A stretch of DNA of 64,000 bases from Romboutsia lituseburensis DSM 797 (GTDB lineage: Bacteria > Bacillota > Clostridia > Peptostreptococcales > Peptostreptococcaceae), in NCBI RefSeq assembly GCF_900103615.1, contig NZ_FNGW01000003.1, positions 1-64,000 of the forward strand. The letters run 5' to 3'. Shown here one piece after another: positions 35,900 through 45,601 of this stretch. The notes below the pieces were generated by a model. It had not been told where the DNA came from and did no database searches. It worked only from the letters and a program-made list of their open reading frames with translations. The position numbers and the translations under genes were made by a program. Position 1 is the stretch's first letter; the number at the start of each line of letters is the position of its first letter.

Positions 35900-36982
35900 A
35901 TGGATATTAATTTAGAAATGCTTAAAATTTTAACAGAAGCAGATGGAACTTGTGGAAATGAAAAAGAAGTTAGAAAAATAATGAAAGAATATATAAAGGA
36001 TTACGTAGACGAGATATATACAGATAAGTTAGGAAGTTTAATAGCTAAAAAATCATTTGATAAAAATTTTCCAAGGATAATGATAGCCGGTCACATGGAT
36101 GAAATCGGTTTTATGGTTACGGGAATAGATGAAAATGGTTTTTTATCATTTCAGCCTTTAGGCGGGTGGAGCACTAATGTAATGGGAGCGCAAAGAGTTA
36201 CGGTAACTACATCAAGAGGGAGAAAAATAATTGGAGTAATTAATTCAAGACCTTTTTTTACACTTCCTATAGAACAAAGAAGTAAGTTACCTGATATGAA
36301 GGATATGTACATAGATATAGGTGTTAACTGTAAAGGTGAAGCGGAGTTGTTAGGTATAATGCCTGGAGATATGGTAACTCCATATTTTGAATTTAATACT
36401 ATGGCAAATCCAAATTATTTACTTGCAAAAGCTTGGGATAATAGAGTTGGTTGTGCTATAGCTATAGATGTTATGAAAAGTTTGAAAGATGAAAAACTTC
36501 CAAATGAACTTTACAGTGTAGGTACTGTTCAAGAAGAAGTCGGATGTAGAGGTTCAAAAACAGCATCTTATATGGTAAATCCAGATATAGGATTTTCTAT
36601 TGATGTAGGAGTTTCATCAGACACACCTGGAGTTAATAAAAGAGATGCTGTTGGAGAATTAGGTAAAGGCCCACTAATAAATATATATGATGGTTCTATG
36701 GTTGGTCATAGTGATTTAAGAAACTTTGTAATTAAAGTTGCTCATGAGTTAAATATTCCATATCAATTTTCATATATACCTTTTGGAGGAACTGATGCTG
36801 GTTCAATGCACATAAACTTAGAGGGTGCACCTTGTTTATATTTAGGCATAGCGACTAGATATATCCATTCACATGCTGGAATAATTCATAAAGATGACTA
36901 TATTAATACAGTTAAACTTTTAACAGAGGTAATAAAAAGATTAGATGAGAATGCAGTAAAAAAAATTATTTCCGGTGAGTAA
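35900..36982 (+). CDS. M42-family metal-dependent aminopeptidase
   Basis: The 360-residue protein is an M42 (TET-like) aminopeptidase with metal ligands in AGHMDE (His65), AWDNR, QEEVGCRG, SIDVG and HSHAG. These cytosolic enzymes form dodecamers that degrade short peptides. GGGGGTCAGG precedes the start. It is monocistronic. Confidence 0.92.
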   Translation: MDINLEMLKILTEADGTCGNEKEVRKIMKEYIKDYVDEIYTDKLGSLIAKKSFDKNFPRIMIAGHMDEIGFMVTGIDENGFLSFQPLGGWSTNVMGAQRVTVTTSRGRKIIGVINSRPFFTLPIEQRSKLPDMKDMYIDIGVNCKGEAELLGIMPGDMVTPYFEFNTMANPNYLLAKAWDNRVGCAIAIDVMKSLKDEKLPNELYSVGTVQEEVGCRGSKTASYMVNPDIGFSIDVGVSSDTPGVNKRDAVGELGKGPLINIYDGSMVGHSDLRNFVIKVAHELNIPYQFSYIPFGGTDAGSMHINLEGAPCLYLGIATRYIHSHAGIIHKDDYINTVKLLTEVIKRLDENAVKKIISGE

Positions 36983-37016
36983 CTTTATATAAAAATTTAA
37001 TACAATAAATTTTGGG

Positions 37017-37058
37017 TAGAAACTATATATAGTAAAATATATAGTTTCTATTTTTTTA
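37017..37058 (+). terminator. Terminator of the M42 peptidase gene
   Basis: A perfect 14-bp stem (37017-37030 with 37037-37050) followed by seven Ts. Confidence 0.8.
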
Positions 37059-37059
37059 A

Positions 37060-37130
37060 TCAATGGACGAAGTCGTTGGCGACATGAAGTGCAGCGCCAA
37101 CATAGTGGCTTAAGCGAAGCGAATTTTTTA
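37060..37130 (+). repeat. Structured dispersed repeat, GC-richer than surroundings
   Basis: This 70-bp element contains GTTGGCG (37075-37081) pairing with CGCCAAC (37095-37101), then GTGGCTTAAGCGAAGCGAATTTTTT. Its last 25 bases recur with five changes at 19013-19037. It resembles short repeats I recall between clostridial genes. It may be a non-autonomous mobile element or a folded RNA. It is located between a terminator and the next promoter. Confidence 0.55.
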
Positions 37131-37148
37131 CTGTTTACATAATAACTT

Positions 37149-37177
37149 TTGAATAAAATTAATTGTTATGGTAAAAT
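37149..37177 (+). promoter_or_regulatory. Promoter of the first EamA gene
   Basis: TTGAAT (37149-37154), 17 bp, then an extended -10 TGGTAAAAT (37169-37177). The -10 and following CTAATGTT are the same as at the promoter near 31310. Confidence 0.65.
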
Positions 37178-37210
37178 TCTAATGTTATTCAAACTACTAA
37201 GGAGGAATTT

Positions 37211-38098
37211 ATGGACAATATAAAAAGTAATATAAGTGATAGAACAAAAGGCATAATTTGTATTGTAATATCCGCATTTGGATTTGCTATGATGTCTGCT
37301 TTTGTTAAGTTATCTGGAGATTTACCTACTTTTCAAAAAACTTTTTTCAGAAATTTAGTATCATGCATAGTAGCATTTATAATGGTTATTAAAGCAAATG
37401 AAAGTTTTTTTGGCAAAAAAGAAAATAGAAGAATTTTAACTTTAAGAGCTACATTTGGTACATTGGGAATAATACTTAATTTTTATGCTATAGACAAATT
37501 AGTTTTATCTGATGCTAATATGTTGAATAAGTTAAGTCCTTTTTTTGTTATAATTTTTTCAGCATTATTTTTAAAAGAAAAAATAAAGAAAAATCAAATA
37601 ATAGCTGTAGTTATTGCATTTTTAGGAGCTTTATTTATTATAAAGCCAGAACTTAATATGCAAGTTATGCCTGCATTAATAGGTGTAAGTGGTGCTGTAT
37701 GCGCAGCTATTGCATATACGTGTTTAAGAGTTTTGGGTGGGAGAGAAAAAGGTGCCACTATAGTGTTTTATTTCTCATTATTTTCATTGATTGTAATATT
37801 TCCATTCATGGTTATATCATATGAATCAATGACTTTAATACAATTTACATATTTAATGCTGGCAGGTACATTTGCAACACTGGGGCAATTTGGTATAACA
37901 TGGGCATATAAATATGCACCGGCCAAAGAAATATCTATATTTGATTATTCAAATATAATATTTTCTGCCATTATAAGTATTGTATTATTTGGAGTATTTC
38001 CAGATAAATATAGTATATTAGGATACATTATAATCTTTGTAGCTTCTTTATATATGTTTATGTACAATAAAAAATTAGATAAAATTAGAGAGAATTAA
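37211..38098 (+). CDS. EamA-family (DMT) transporter
   Basis: The 295-residue protein has ten predicted membrane segments in two EamA repeats. Members export or import amino acids, nucleotide precursors or other metabolites; the substrate is not evident. Strong AAGGAGGAA site. Monocistronic. Confidence 0.88.
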   Translation: MDNIKSNISDRTKGIICIVISAFGFAMMSAFVKLSGDLPTFQKTFFRNLVSCIVAFIMVIKANESFFGKKENRRILTLRATFGTLGIILNFYAIDKLVLSDANMLNKLSPFFVIIFSALFLKEKIKKNQIIAVVIAFLGALFIIKPELNMQVMPALIGVSGAVCAAIAYTCLRVLGGREKGATIVFYFSLFSLIVIFPFMVISYESMTLIQFTYLMLAGTFATLGQFGITWAYKYAPAKEISIFDYSNIIFSAIISIVLFGVFPDKYSILGYIIIFVASLYMFMYNKKLDKIREN

Positions 38099-38101
38099 TA
38101 T

Positions 38102-38143
38102 AAAAAACTATATAGTTAATTAAATTTACTATATAGTTTTTTT
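38102..38143. terminator. Terminator of the EamA gene
   Basis: A perfect 14-bp stem AAAAAACTATATAG (38102-38115) with 38129-38142, ending in Ts. Confidence 0.8.
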
Positions 38144-38295
38144 ACTATTGCAAAATTAAAAAAGTTTACTACAATTAATCTCATACTGATAGTATAAATA
38201 GTTTTTAATGTATACTAATTATTTACATTTCATACTATAAACATTTGGGTATTATTTATATTATAGAGTGAAAGTTAGATGTGAAAGGAGATTAT

Positions 38296-39693
38296 ATGGA
38301 ACAGAGAATTAATTTAACTGAAGGCAAAATTACAGAAAAGTTAATTAAGCTATCATTACCCATAATGGGAACTTCATTTATTCAAATGGCTTATAACATG
38401 ATAGATATGATTTGGGTTGGAAAAGTTGGAAGTAGTTCAGTAGCAGCTGTTGGAACTGCTGGATTTTATCCATGGCTTGCTATGGCTTTTATAATGATAT
38501 CTAAAATTGGTGGAGAAGTAAAGGTAGCTCAAAGTATTGGTGAAAATGATTTAGATAAAACAAAATTATATATTAAATCATCTATTGAGATAAATATTAT
38601 ATTATCTGTTTTTTATACTATGTTTTTAGTAATTTTTAATAAGTACTTAATTGGATTTTTTAAACTAGGTGATGTAGACGTTATAAATATGTCAAGAACA
38701 TATTTGTATATAATATCTATGGGTATGATATTTTATTTTATAAACCCAGTTTTTACTGCCATATTTAATGGAATGGGTAATAGTAAAACACCATTTAAAA
38801 TAAATACAGTAGGATTAATTACAAATATTATATTAGATCCAATACTTATTCTAGGATGGTTTGGATTGCCTAAAATGGGTGTAGCTGGAGCTGCGATAGC
38901 AACAGTAATAGCTCAAGTTGTTGTTTCAGCTTTATTTATATATAGAATAAAGAAAAATAAAGATGGTTATTTTAAAATAAAAATATTTAGGAATATACAG
39001 CTTAAGTATTATAAAATATTGTATAAATTAGGATTACCAGTTGCTATTCAAAGTGGAATGTTTACATTATTTTCTATGTTGTTAGGGGTTATTGTTGCAT
39101 CTTTTGGACCAATTGCAGTAGCTGTTCAAAAAGTAGGATCCCAAATTGAATCTATATCATGGATGACAGCTGATGGGCTAGCAGTGGCTTTATCTGGATT
39201 TGTAGGTCAAAATTATGGGGCTAAAAAATATGAGAGGATAAACAAAGGGTGTAAAGCTACATTTATAATAGCTATAATATTAGGAATTTTTAATACACTT
39301 ATATTAGTATTTTTAGGGAAATATATTTTTACAGTATTTATACAAGAGGAGAAAGCAATATATGAAGGGACTATATACCTAAAAATATTAGGATATTCTC
39401 AATTATTTATGTGTATAGAAATAATAACTAGTGGAGCATTCAAAGGACTTGGAAGAACATATATACCATCGGTTATAAGTATTGTTTTGACAGGTGCTAG
39501 AGTTCCGCTAGCTTATATTTTATCTAAACCTGAGATGCTTGGATTAAATGGAGTTTGGTGGAGTATAACAATAAGTAGTGTATTTAAAGGGATATTACTT
39601 ATAACTATATTTGTATTTTTAATAAAATTAGGGAAATTATATAATGTAAAAAAAGAAGAAAAGTTGGAAAATAATAAACCCATAAAGGAATGA
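38296..39693 (+). CDS. MATE-family efflux transporter
   Basis: The 465-residue protein has twelve membrane segments and MATE signatures (LSLPIMGTSFIQMAYNMIDMIWVG near the start). It should export cationic drugs or metabolites in exchange for sodium or protons. I start at ATG 38296, five bases after AAAGGAG, and not at the GTG at 38281. Confidence 0.92.
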   Translation: MEQRINLTEGKITEKLIKLSLPIMGTSFIQMAYNMIDMIWVGKVGSSSVAAVGTAGFYPWLAMAFIMISKIGGEVKVAQSIGENDLDKTKLYIKSSIEINIILSVFYTMFLVIFNKYLIGFFKLGDVDVINMSRTYLYIISMGMIFYFINPVFTAIFNGMGNSKTPFKINTVGLITNIILDPILILGWFGLPKMGVAGAAIATVIAQVVVSALFIYRIKKNKDGYFKIKIFRNIQLKYYKILYKLGLPVAIQSGMFTLFSMLLGVIVASFGPIAVAVQKVGSQIESISWMTADGLAVALSGFVGQNYGAKKYERINKGCKATFIIAIILGIFNTLILVFLGKYIFTVFIQEEKAIYEGTIYLKILGYSQLFMCIEIITSGAFKGLGRTYIPSVISIVLTGARVPLAYILSKPEMLGLNGVWWSITISSVFKGILLITIFVFLIKLGKLYNVKKEEKLENNKPIKE

Positions 39694-39753
39694 TAAAAAA
39701 CTGTAATTTTTAAAAAAATATATTGAATGATATGTTTTGTTAAGAAATAAATA

Positions 39754-39798
39754 AATTAATATGGGTATAACTTTAATAAAGTTATACCCATATTAATT
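39754..39798. terminator. 45-bp near-loopless palindrome
   Basis: Perfect 22-bp arms (39754-39775 and 39777-39798) are separated by one base. It separates the MATE gene from the convergent 57-residue gene. Confidence 0.75.
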
Positions 39799-39807
39799 AT
39801 ACAAAAA

Positions 39808-39981
39808 CTATTTTAGAGGATAAGGATTTTTCTTATTTATGACTCTAAAATTTTCAATATTAGTTGTTTCGCTATCGGTACTTTCATTTATTTCTACATT
39901 ATCTAAAATCTCTTTATACTGATCATCAAAGTTATTTAAGTAAGTTAAATCGTCTTTTGAAGAGCATTTATTTTTTTTCAT
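39808..39981 (-). CDS. Small acidic protein, 57 residues
   Basis: A short gene with a strong AAAGGAG site eight bases before its ATG and a TAG at 39808. The protein starts MKKNKCSSKDDLTYLNN, has no signal peptide or membrane segment, is rich in Asp, Glu and Asn, and ends KNPYPLK. I recognise no family. It lies alone on the minus strand, convergent with the MATE exporter, and about 500 bp from the divergent nucleoside transporter gene. The ribosome binding site and protein-like composition make it likely real. Confidence 0.65.
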   Translation of the reverse strand: MKKNKCSSKDDLTYLNNFDDQYKEILDNVEINESTDSETTNIENFRVINKKNPYPLK

Positions 39982-40495
39982 AATTAATTCTCCTTTAAAT
40001 ATTATTTTAACAAGTAATAACTAAGTTATATTTTTATTATTTAAAAAAATGATTTTATTATGTAATATAAATTCAAGTTTGAGAAAATGTTTTCTGTAAG
40101 TTGTTTTAAATTAGGAGATTTAAAACTATTTAAAAAGTCTTGTCATAAGAAAGTAATAGAGGTTATAATAAATCTTAGGGTTTAAATTTGTTTTTTGATT
40201 ATAAAAACGCTTATAAAGTCATACAATGTAGAATTATTATATAGCAAATTAAGTATACAAAGTACATATGGGGCAAGTACTTTAAAAAAGTAAGTGTACA
40301 GTTAAATACATAATTGCAAAAAATTAGATGTTATAGCTTTAATACATAAAGGTTTTTAAAAGTGCAAATATTAAAATTAGCATAAATAAAAGGTAAGACT
40401 AAAAATAATTTAAGCTAAGCATCAAAATAGAAATTCTTTGTAGCTTAAATTTAAACTCACCAAATGACAATATTATAGAAATAGAGGATGAGAAA
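39982..40495. other. Long intergenic region before the nucleoside transporter
   Basis: No gene is visible in about 510 bp between divergent genes. A palindrome AGAAAATGTTTTCT (40082-40095) resembles a clostridial cre site. Around 40258-40305, AAGTAC occurs twice with a related AGTGTAC, which could be operator repeats or a small hairpin. The length suggests an untranslated leader, but I see no known riboswitch and no clear terminator. Confidence 0.4.
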
Positions 40496-41743
40496 ATGAC
40501 AATATTAATAAATGCATTAGGTATAGTTATTTTATTAGGTGCATTATATCTTTTATCATCTAATAAAAAAGACATTAATAAAAAATTAATAATAAAAGCA
40601 TTATTAATTCAGTTTGTAGTGGCATTTTTATTAGTAAAGTTCCCATTAGGAAGAATAGCTTTACAACAAGTATCAGATGTCGTAACTAATGTATTAAGTT
40701 ATGGTAAAGAAGGTTTAGGATTCTTATTTGGGCCTTTAGCTGATGCAGGAGCACCAACAGGAATGATATTTGCTATTCAAGTTTTAGGGAATATAATATT
40801 TATATCTGCATTAGTTGGAGCGCTTTATTATCTTGGAATTATAGGATTTATAGTTAAGATAATAGGTGGGGCTATAGGTAGTGTACTTGGAACTAGTAAA
40901 GTAGAAAGTTTCGTTGCTGTTGCAAACATGTTCTTAGGGCAAACAGAATCACCAATACTTGTAGCAAAATATTTAAAGGATATGAGCCAAAGTGAAATAA
41001 TGTTAGTATTAATATCTGGAATGGGTAGTATGTCGGCGACTGTTTTAATGGGATATGCCGGAATGGGTATACCGATGGAGTACTTATTAATAGGTGGAGC
41101 ATTAGTTCCTCTAGGTAGTATAGTTGTATCAAAGATGATACTTCCTGAAGTTGTACCTTCACTGGCAGATCAAGATTTACAAGATGATTTAGCACAAGCA
41201 GAAGCAGCAGCATCTAAAGAGGTAAAAATAGATAATAAAGGTGATAATGCAAACCTTATAGCGGCTATATCTCAAGGGGCTAACGATGGTCTTAACATGG
41301 CGCTTGGTATAGGTGCATCACTTATAGCTATAATATCTTTAGTTGCACTAGTAAATGGTTTATTAGGAGTATTTGGGATATCATTAGAACAAATATTATC
41401 GTATGTATTTGCTCCAATAGGATTCTTGATGGGATTACCAAAGCAAGATATTTTAACAGCTTCTCAATTACTTGGAAGTAAATTAGTATTAAATGAATTT
41501 ATAGCATTTGGTCAGTTAGGTCCAATGCTAAGTGGATTAAGTTATAGAAGTGGTCTTATGATGGCTATATCTCTTTGTGGATTTGCAAATATATCTAGTA
41601 TGGGTATATGTATATCAGGGATCTCAGTATTTTGTCCAGAAAAAAGAAATGTGTTAGCTAAATTAGCATTCAAAGGAATGTTAGGAGGATTTTTAGTAAG
41701 TGTACTAAGTTCTCTAGTTGTAGGGTTGATAATAGCTATATAA
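40496..41743 (+). CDS. Concentrative nucleoside transporter (NupC family)
   Basis: The 415-residue membrane protein carries CNT signatures: GQTESPILV, GSKLVLNEFIAFGQL and LCGFANISSMGI, which bind the nucleoside and coupling ion. It imports nucleosides with protons or sodium, and would feed adenosine deaminase encoded earlier in the window. Monocistronic with a long upstream region. Confidence 0.93.
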   Translation: MTILINALGIVILLGALYLLSSNKKDINKKLIIKALLIQFVVAFLLVKFPLGRIALQQVSDVVTNVLSYGKEGLGFLFGPLADAGAPTGMIFAIQVLGNIIFISALVGALYYLGIIGFIVKIIGGAIGSVLGTSKVESFVAVANMFLGQTESPILVAKYLKDMSQSEIMLVLISGMGSMSATVLMGYAGMGIPMEYLLIGGALVPLGSIVVSKMILPEVVPSLADQDLQDDLAQAEAAASKEVKIDNKGDNANLIAAISQGANDGLNMALGIGASLIAIISLVALVNGLLGVFGISLEQILSYVFAPIGFLMGLPKQDILTASQLLGSKLVLNEFIAFGQLGPMLSGLSYRSGLMMAISLCGFANISSMGICISGISVFCPEKRNVLAKLAFKGMLGGFLVSVLSSLVVGLIIAI

Positions 41744-41750
41744 TAAATAA

Positions 41751-41784
41751 AAAAGAGTGTCTATATATAAAGACACTCTTTTCT
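41751..41784. terminator. Terminator of the nucleoside transporter gene
   Basis: AAAAGAGTGTCT (41751-41762) pairs with 41771-41782, loop of 8 nt. Confidence 0.82.
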
Positions 41785-41939
41785 CATAAAAAATATAAAT
41801 TGTCAAAAAAATTAAAAATTTATATTAAATTTTATGTTGATTTATAAAAAGTTAACAAAAATTTAATTTGAAATATAAATAAATTAAGGTAATATTATAT
41901 AAGTAAAAACTACATTTAAAAAGTTAGGATAGGTTAATT

Positions 41940-42740
41940 ATGGAAAGAATTATTACTATAAGTTCTAATAATATGAAAAAATCATTAGAAACCAAAAAAA
42001 TCTTATCTGAAAAATTAAAAAGTGCAGGTTTTTGCATTAGTGATAGATTAGAAAATGAATCAGAGTTAATAATATCTATAGGAGGAGATGGATCATTTTT
42101 AAAAACAATAAATGATTTTAATTTTCCTAATATACCTGTAGTAGTAATTAATACTGGACATTTAGGTTTTTTTGCAGAGCTAGATCCATCAGAAATTGAT
42201 GAATTTATACAAGACTATAAAAGTAAAAAAGTATTTATACAAGAAGTACATCCTTTAAAAGCTAATATTTGTACTAAAGATAGTCATAGTACTATAGAAG
42301 CTATAAATGAAGTAGTAATAAAGAGTGTATGTTCTAGGACGTTGCATTTAGATTTAATGGTTAATGAAAATAAAATACAAAAATTTAGTGGCGATGGAAT
42401 GTTAATATCAACTCCAATAGGTTCTACCGCGTACAATTATTCAGCAGGAGGTAGTATAGTAGACCCAAGTTTGGATACTTTACAACTTACACCTTTAGCA
42501 CCTATGAACACTATTGCATATAGGTCATTTACATCAAGCATTATATTATCGGCTCACTCAACTATAAGCATACTTCCAGAGTATAGATTTGAAAATTCTA
42601 TACTAGTAGTTGTTGATGGTGTAGAATATAAGTTCAATGATATTGTAAACATAGAGATAATCAGGTCTGAGACTAAAATAAAATTACTTAGAAGATCTAA
42701 TTATGAGTTTTGGAAACGAGCTTCTGAAAAATTTTTATAG
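41940..42740 (+). CDS. nadK: NAD kinase
   Basis: The 266-residue enzyme phosphorylates NAD to NADP. It shows the GGDGSFLKT motif, NTGHLGFFAE, and SGDGMLISTPIGSTAYNYSAGG. It lies 6 kb after nadABC without a visible NiaR site. murJ follows 76 bp downstream and may be cotranscribed. Confidence 0.94.
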   Translation: MERIITISSNNMKKSLETKKILSEKLKSAGFCISDRLENESELIISIGGDGSFLKTINDFNFPNIPVVVINTGHLGFFAELDPSEIDEFIQDYKSKKVFIQEVHPLKANICTKDSHSTIEAINEVVIKSVCSRTLHLDLMVNENKIQKFSGDGMLISTPIGSTAYNYSAGGSIVDPSLDTLQLTPLAPMNTIAYRSFTSSIILSAHSTISILPEYRFENSILVVVDGVEYKFNDIVNIEIIRSETKIKLLRRSNYEFWKRASEKFL

Positions 42741-42816
42741 AATTAATCAAAATTTGTTATATAATAGATATTGTTAAAAAATTAAATTAATCAAAAAAGA
42801 ACGTAGGAGAAAGAAT

Positions 42817-44364
42817 ATGTCAAAAGTAGCAAAAGCCGCAGTCGGCCTTATGGCTGCAACCTTATTTGCAAAAATGTTAGGATTTGGTAGAGAACTAGCA
42901 CTAGCTTCAGCTTATGGTGCATCTTCAACTAGTGATGCATTTTTAGTAGCTATGAATATACCAGCAGTAATATTTACAGCTGTAGGTACTTCTCTTGGAA
43001 CTGCTTTTATACCGCTTTATTGTGAGGTAAAATCAAAACATGGGCAAAAAGCATCAATTAAATTTACAAATAATGTATTTAATATAGTAGCATTAATTTG
43101 TTTATTTGTTTCATTAATAGGTGCAGTATTTACAGAACCAATAGTAAAAATGTTTGCTGTTGGATTTAAAGGAGAAACACTTGAACAAGCTATATACTTT
43201 ACTAGAATAATAATTCTAGGAATGGCATTTTTAGGTATGAACTATATAATGACTGCTTACTTACAAGTTAAAGAAAACTTTATAATACCTGGATTAATGC
43301 CAATACCAAATAATATATTTATAATAGCTACAATAATTATAAGTACAATGATAAGTCCTTACTTATTACCTTGGGGAGCTCTTATAGGAATAGCATCTCA
43401 GTTTTTCTTCCAGCTTCCATTTGCAATTAAGAAAGGATATAAATATAAACCATACATAAATTTAAAAGATAGGTACGTAAAGAGAATGTTATGGCTTGTT
43501 GGACCAGTACTTATAGGAGTTGCGGTAAATCAGGTAAGTACTATAGTAGATAGAACTATAGCATCTACATTAGTTGAAGGTAGTATATCAGCTCTTAACT
43601 ATGCAAACAAACTTAATCAATTTGTTATGGGTATGTTTATAGTTTCTATATCGGCTGTTATATATCCAATGTTATCTAAGTTATCTACTGAAAATAACAA
43701 AGAGAAATTTAATGAATCAATTAGAACAGCATCAAATACTGTTATATTATTAGTAATACCTATATCAGTAGGTGCTATAATACTTGCAAGTCCAATAGTT
43801 AAACTATTATTCGAAAGAGGAGAATTTGATGCAAGAGCAACATATATGACATCTATTGCTCTTATATTCTATTCAATAGGTATGATAGGATTTGGTCTTA
43901 GAGATATATTAGGTAAAGTATTTTACGCATTACAAGATACTAAAACACCTATGATAAATGGTATGCTTGCAATGACATTAAATATAGTGCTGAATATTTG
44001 TTTTGTTAATTTTACTAATATGCAATTAGCAGGGTTAGCATTAGCTACAAGTATATCAGCTATAGTTACTATAGTACTACTATTTATAAGTTTAAGAAGA
44101 AAAATAGGACCATTTGGTGGAAAAGATATTGCAACAGTAATGATAAAGGCTTTAATAGGAGCAGGCCTTATGGCAGTTGTAACATTATTTGTATATAAAT
44201 TTATAGCTGGTATTTTAGGTGCAGGATTTATACAAGAAGCTATTACTTTAGCTGTAGCAGTTGGGTGCGGGGCTATAGTATATGCTGTTAGTATAATAGT
44301 TCTTAAAGTACAAGAAGTAAATCTTATAATAGATACAGTTAAAGCTAAATTAAAATTAAAATAA
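42817..44364 (+). CDS. murJ: Lipid II flippase MurJ
   Basis: The 515-residue protein has fourteen membrane segments and the MviN/MurJ features (FAKMLGFGRELALASAYG, FIPLYCE, FERGEFD in the second half). It moves the peptidoglycan precursor lipid II across the membrane. GTAGGAG precedes the start. Confidence 0.93.
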   Translation: MSKVAKAAVGLMAATLFAKMLGFGRELALASAYGASSTSDAFLVAMNIPAVIFTAVGTSLGTAFIPLYCEVKSKHGQKASIKFTNNVFNIVALICLFVSLIGAVFTEPIVKMFAVGFKGETLEQAIYFTRIIILGMAFLGMNYIMTAYLQVKENFIIPGLMPIPNNIFIIATIIISTMISPYLLPWGALIGIASQFFFQLPFAIKKGYKYKPYINLKDRYVKRMLWLVGPVLIGVAVNQVSTIVDRTIASTLVEGSISALNYANKLNQFVMGMFIVSISAVIYPMLSKLSTENNKEKFNESIRTASNTVILLVIPISVGAIILASPIVKLLFERGEFDARATYMTSIALIFYSIGMIGFGLRDILGKVFYALQDTKTPMINGMLAMTLNIVLNICFVNFTNMQLAGLALATSISAIVTIVLLFISLRRKIGPFGGKDIATVMIKALIGAGLMAVVTLFVYKFIAGILGAGFIQEAITLAVAVGCGAIVYAVSIIVLKVQEVNLIIDTVKAKLKLK

Positions 44365-44371
44365 ATGAAAG

Positions 44372-44409
44372 AAAAGTAGATAAGTTCTAAGCTTATCTAC
44401 TTTTTATTT
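44372..44409 (+). terminator. Terminator of murJ
   Basis: A perfect 13-bp stem (44372-44384 with 44392-44404) followed by Ts. Confidence 0.85.
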
Positions 44410-44525
44410 TGTTATTAAAAAAAAATAACTATTTTGAAAATTAAGACTTATACATTAATAAGAGAAATGATAATTTAATGATATAATTTACATATATTGA
44501 CAAAATAATAAAAGGGGGAGACATA

Positions 44526-45431
44526 ATGAAAGAAAAATTTGAAAAGTATATGATGTTGTTTGCAACTATATTTTGGGCAGGAGCATTTATAGCAGGGAAA
44601 TTTTCAATAGGAGAGTTCCCAGTGTTTTCTTTAGTTTTTTTTAGATTTTTAATAGCAACAATAATTATTTTTATAATACTTATAAAAACAGAAGAAAATT
44701 GGAAAATTACTAAACAGGATTTGAAAACGTTTTTAACTTTAGGCGTAGTAGGTATGGTAGGGTATCATGTATTCTTTTTCCTATCTTTAAAATATACTAC
44801 TGCCACAAATTCATCATTAATAGGAGCTACTAATCCAATAGTAACAACTATACTAGCATGCGTATTTTTAAAAGATAAAATAACTTACAAAAATATATTA
44901 GGAATTTTAATATCTTTATTAGGAGTAATTCTTATAACTACTAATGGAAATATAAGTGTACTATTTAACATGAAGTTTAATATAGGTGATATATTAATGA
45001 TGGTAGCTGTGTTATGCTGGGCAACTTATGGAGTTCTTTCAAAGAAGGTGCTTGAAGTTTATTCACCTATTAAAATAACTAGTTATGCATTTTTAACATG
45101 TGTGATAATTTTAATACCTTTAGTTATACTTGAAAAGCCATGGGTATACATTCCAAGTACTACTTTTAATGGATGGATGTCTGTAATTTATATGGCTATA
45201 TTCCCTTCAGTTGGTGGATATTTAATACAACAAATGTCTATAAAAAAAATTGGCCCAACAAAGACTTCGCTATTCATAAATTTAGTACCTGTATTTTCTA
45301 TGATATTAGCATTTTGTATATTAGGAGAATCTATATCGATTATAAAAATAATTGCAGGCATTCTTATAATATGTGGAATATGTACAAATCTTATGGTAAA
45401 AAAAACAGCGAAGATAGAAGCTAATAATTAA
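44526..45431 (+). CDS. EamA-family (DMT) transporter
   Basis: The 301-residue protein has ten membrane segments in two EamA halves. It is clearly different from the EamA protein at 37211. Substrate unknown. AAGGGGGAG precedes the start. It ends just before a palindromic terminator. Confidence 0.88.
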   Translation: MKEKFEKYMMLFATIFWAGAFIAGKFSIGEFPVFSLVFFRFLIATIIIFIILIKTEENWKITKQDLKTFLTLGVVGMVGYHVFFFLSLKYTTATNSSLIGATNPIVTTILACVFLKDKITYKNILGILISLLGVILITTNGNISVLFNMKFNIGDILMMVAVLCWATYGVLSKKVLEVYSPIKITSYAFLTCVIILIPLVILEKPWVYIPSTTFNGWMSVIYMAIFPSVGGYLIQQMSIKKIGPTKTSLFINLVPVFSMILAFCILGESISIIKIIAGILIICGICTNLMVKKTAKIEANN

Positions 45432-45441
45432 TAAAATTAAG

Positions 45442-45492
45442 CCAAATAAAAATAACCTATAAAGTTTAACTTTATAGGTTATTTTTATTTGG
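45442..45492. terminator. 51-bp near-loopless palindrome
   Basis: Perfect 25-bp arms (45442-45466 and 45468-45492) are separated by one base. It contains TTATTTTTATTT and follows the EamA gene. Confidence 0.82.
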
Positions 45493-45501
45493 AATATAGT
45501 C

Positions 45502-45546
45502 AGTAAGTAAACTTACTTTACTAAAACGGACAAAATGTTGTATAAT
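45502..45546 (+). promoter_or_regulatory. Promoter with operator-like repeat
   Basis: TATAAT (45541-45546) lies 18 bp after a weak TTTACT -35 (45517-45522). Just upstream, AGTAAGT-AA-ACTTACT (45502-45517) is a perfect inverted repeat touching the -35, as expected for a TetR- or MarR-type operator. No such regulator is adjacent. Confidence 0.5.
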
Positions 45547-45601
45547 ACAACAATGTGTTTCTTTATATTACAAAGCGAAGAGAAATAACCAGGAGGGAAG
45601 T

